Assembly (NCBI GenBank): GCA_041497995.1
Contig: JBGQHM010000304.1
Span: 1 to 8,190 of the forward strand
Origin: DATKMS01 sp041497995
GTDB taxonomy: Bacteria > Desulfobacterota > Binatia > HRBIN30
Direction: 5' to 3'
Length of the DNA: 8,190 bases
Both the position numbers and the translations under genes were made by a program. Shown in pieces: positions 7,503 to 8,190 of the stretch. The notes beneath the pieces are model-generated. The model was not told where the DNA came from. It saw only the letters and a list, made by a program, of their open reading frames with translations, and did no database searches. How positions within the stretch are numbered: the first letter of the stretch is position 1; the number at the start of each line of letters is the position of its first letter.

Positions 7503-8190
7503 GCGAGCCGACCCACGCCGTGACCAGCGTGCCGGCGGCCCCGCGCGCGGTCGCGCGCAAAGTGTTGCTGGTGGCGGGCGAAGCCTCGGGCGATCTGCAC
7601 GGCGCCGACCTGGTGACCGCGCTGCGCCGCGCCGATCCCACGATCGACGTCTGGGGCGTCGGCGGCGACCGCTTGCACCAAGCTGGCATGCACATTCTCG
7701 TCGACACTGCCGCGGTGGCAACCATGGGCTTCGTCGAGACCTTCGGGACACTCGGCCGCCTGCTGTCGACCTACCGGCAACTCAAACGCTTCATGATCGA
7801 GGAGCGTCCGGCCTTGCTCGTGCTCATCGACTACCCGGAGTTCAACCTCTTCCTGGCGAAGCGTGCCAAGGCGCTGGGCATTCCGGTGTTCTACTACATC
7901 GGGCCACAGGTGTGGGCGTGGCGGCGCGGCCGCGTGCGCAAAATCGCTCGACGCGTCGATCGCCTCGGTGTCGTCTTCCCGTTCGAACCGAGCTTGTACA
8001 ACAACGGCCATCAACTGGCCGAGTTCGTCGGCCATCCGTTGCTCGACCTGGTGCGGGCGACGCGATCGCGTGAGGAGACGTTGGCGCGCTATCAGCTCGA
8101 TCCGGCGCGCCGCGTACTGGCGATACTTCCTGGGAGTCGCAAGAAGGAGCTGCGCTGGCTGCTGGCACCCGCGGTGGCCGCGGCGCAGCA
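7499..8190 (+). CDS. lpxB: Lipid-A-disaccharide synthase LpxB, 5' part
   Basis: The first 230 residues of LpxB run off the window end with no stop. The enzyme joins UDP-2,3-diacylglucosamine and lipid X into the lipid A disaccharide at the inner membrane, using the product of LpxI. Visible family motifs are GEASGDLHG at residues 27-35, MGFVE after the first helices, LIDYPEFN with Asp111 at the position of the catalytic aspartate (Asp98 in E. coli), YYIGPQVWAWR, FVGHPLLD with Gly178-His179-Pro180, and LPGSRKKE from residue 210. About 20 low-complexity residues precede the first strand KVLLVAGEASGD. The ATG overlaps the oxidoreductase stop as ATGA, with GGAGA at 7490-7494 as ribosome site, so I kept it. 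Confidence 0.95.
   Translation, partial: MSEPTHAVTSVPAAPRAVARKVLLVAGEASGDLHGADLVTALRRADPTIDVWGVGGDRLHQAGMHILVDTAAVATMGFVETFGTLGRLLSTYRQLKRFMIEERPALLVLIDYPEFNLFLAKRAKALGIPVFYYIGPQVWAWRRGRVRKIARRVDRLGVVFPFEPSLYNNGHQLAEFVGHPLLDLVRATRSREETLARYQLDPARRVLAILPGSRKKELRWLLAPAVAAAQ

Overview
The window is a GC-rich, single-strand (+) gene cluster for outer-membrane biogenesis in a diderm, LPS-making bacterium. Nine genes can be read: lolC/E (3' part only), lolD, bamA, skp, fabZ, lpxA, lpxI, a Gfo/Idh/MocA oxidoreductase gene and lpxB (5' part only). LpxI instead of LpxH, the oxidoreductase gene between lpxI and lpxB, and a LolC/E-LolD pair directly upstream of bamA together suggest one of the lineages formerly grouped as Deltaproteobacteria (Desulfobacterota, Myxococcota or Binatota-like). 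This assignment is inferred from gene order and protein type only; no rRNA or other phylogenetic marker is present.

Layout: 1-522 is the C-terminal part of the LolC/E permease. 523-630 is an intergenic region filled by an inverted repeat built from 7-base units. 631-1302 is lolD. 1303-1522 is an intergenic region dominated by a 75-base direct repeat that starts inside the lolD stop region. 1523-3868 is bamA and 3901-4425 is skp. fabZ (4427-4873) follows after one base, and lpxA (4870-5652) overlaps fabZ by four bases. 5653-5751 is a second intergenic region filled by another 7-base-period inverted repeat of unrelated sequence. 5752-6573 is lpxI, 6570-7502 the oxidoreductase gene and 7499-8190 the start of lpxB, the last three joined by ATGA overlaps.

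How the genes work together: LolCDE extracts lipoproteins from the inner membrane. Skp escorts unfolded outer-membrane proteins through the periplasm, and BamA inserts them. FabZ supplies fatty-acid elongation and competes with LpxA for 3-hydroxyacyl-ACP. LpxA, LpxI and LpxB carry out steps 1, 4 and 5 of lipid A synthesis. lpxD, commonly found between skp and fabZ, is absent here. The oxidoreductase could be a GnnA-like UDP-GlcNAc 3-dehydrogenase, which would imply amide-linked primary acyl chains on lipid A, but its usual aminotransferase partner is not in the window.

The genes are conventional and intact. The least explained parts are the three intergenic repeats: two heptad-period inverted repeats that share architecture but not sequence, each ending just before a start codon without a visible Shine-Dalgarno sequence, and the 75-base duplication between lolD and bamA.
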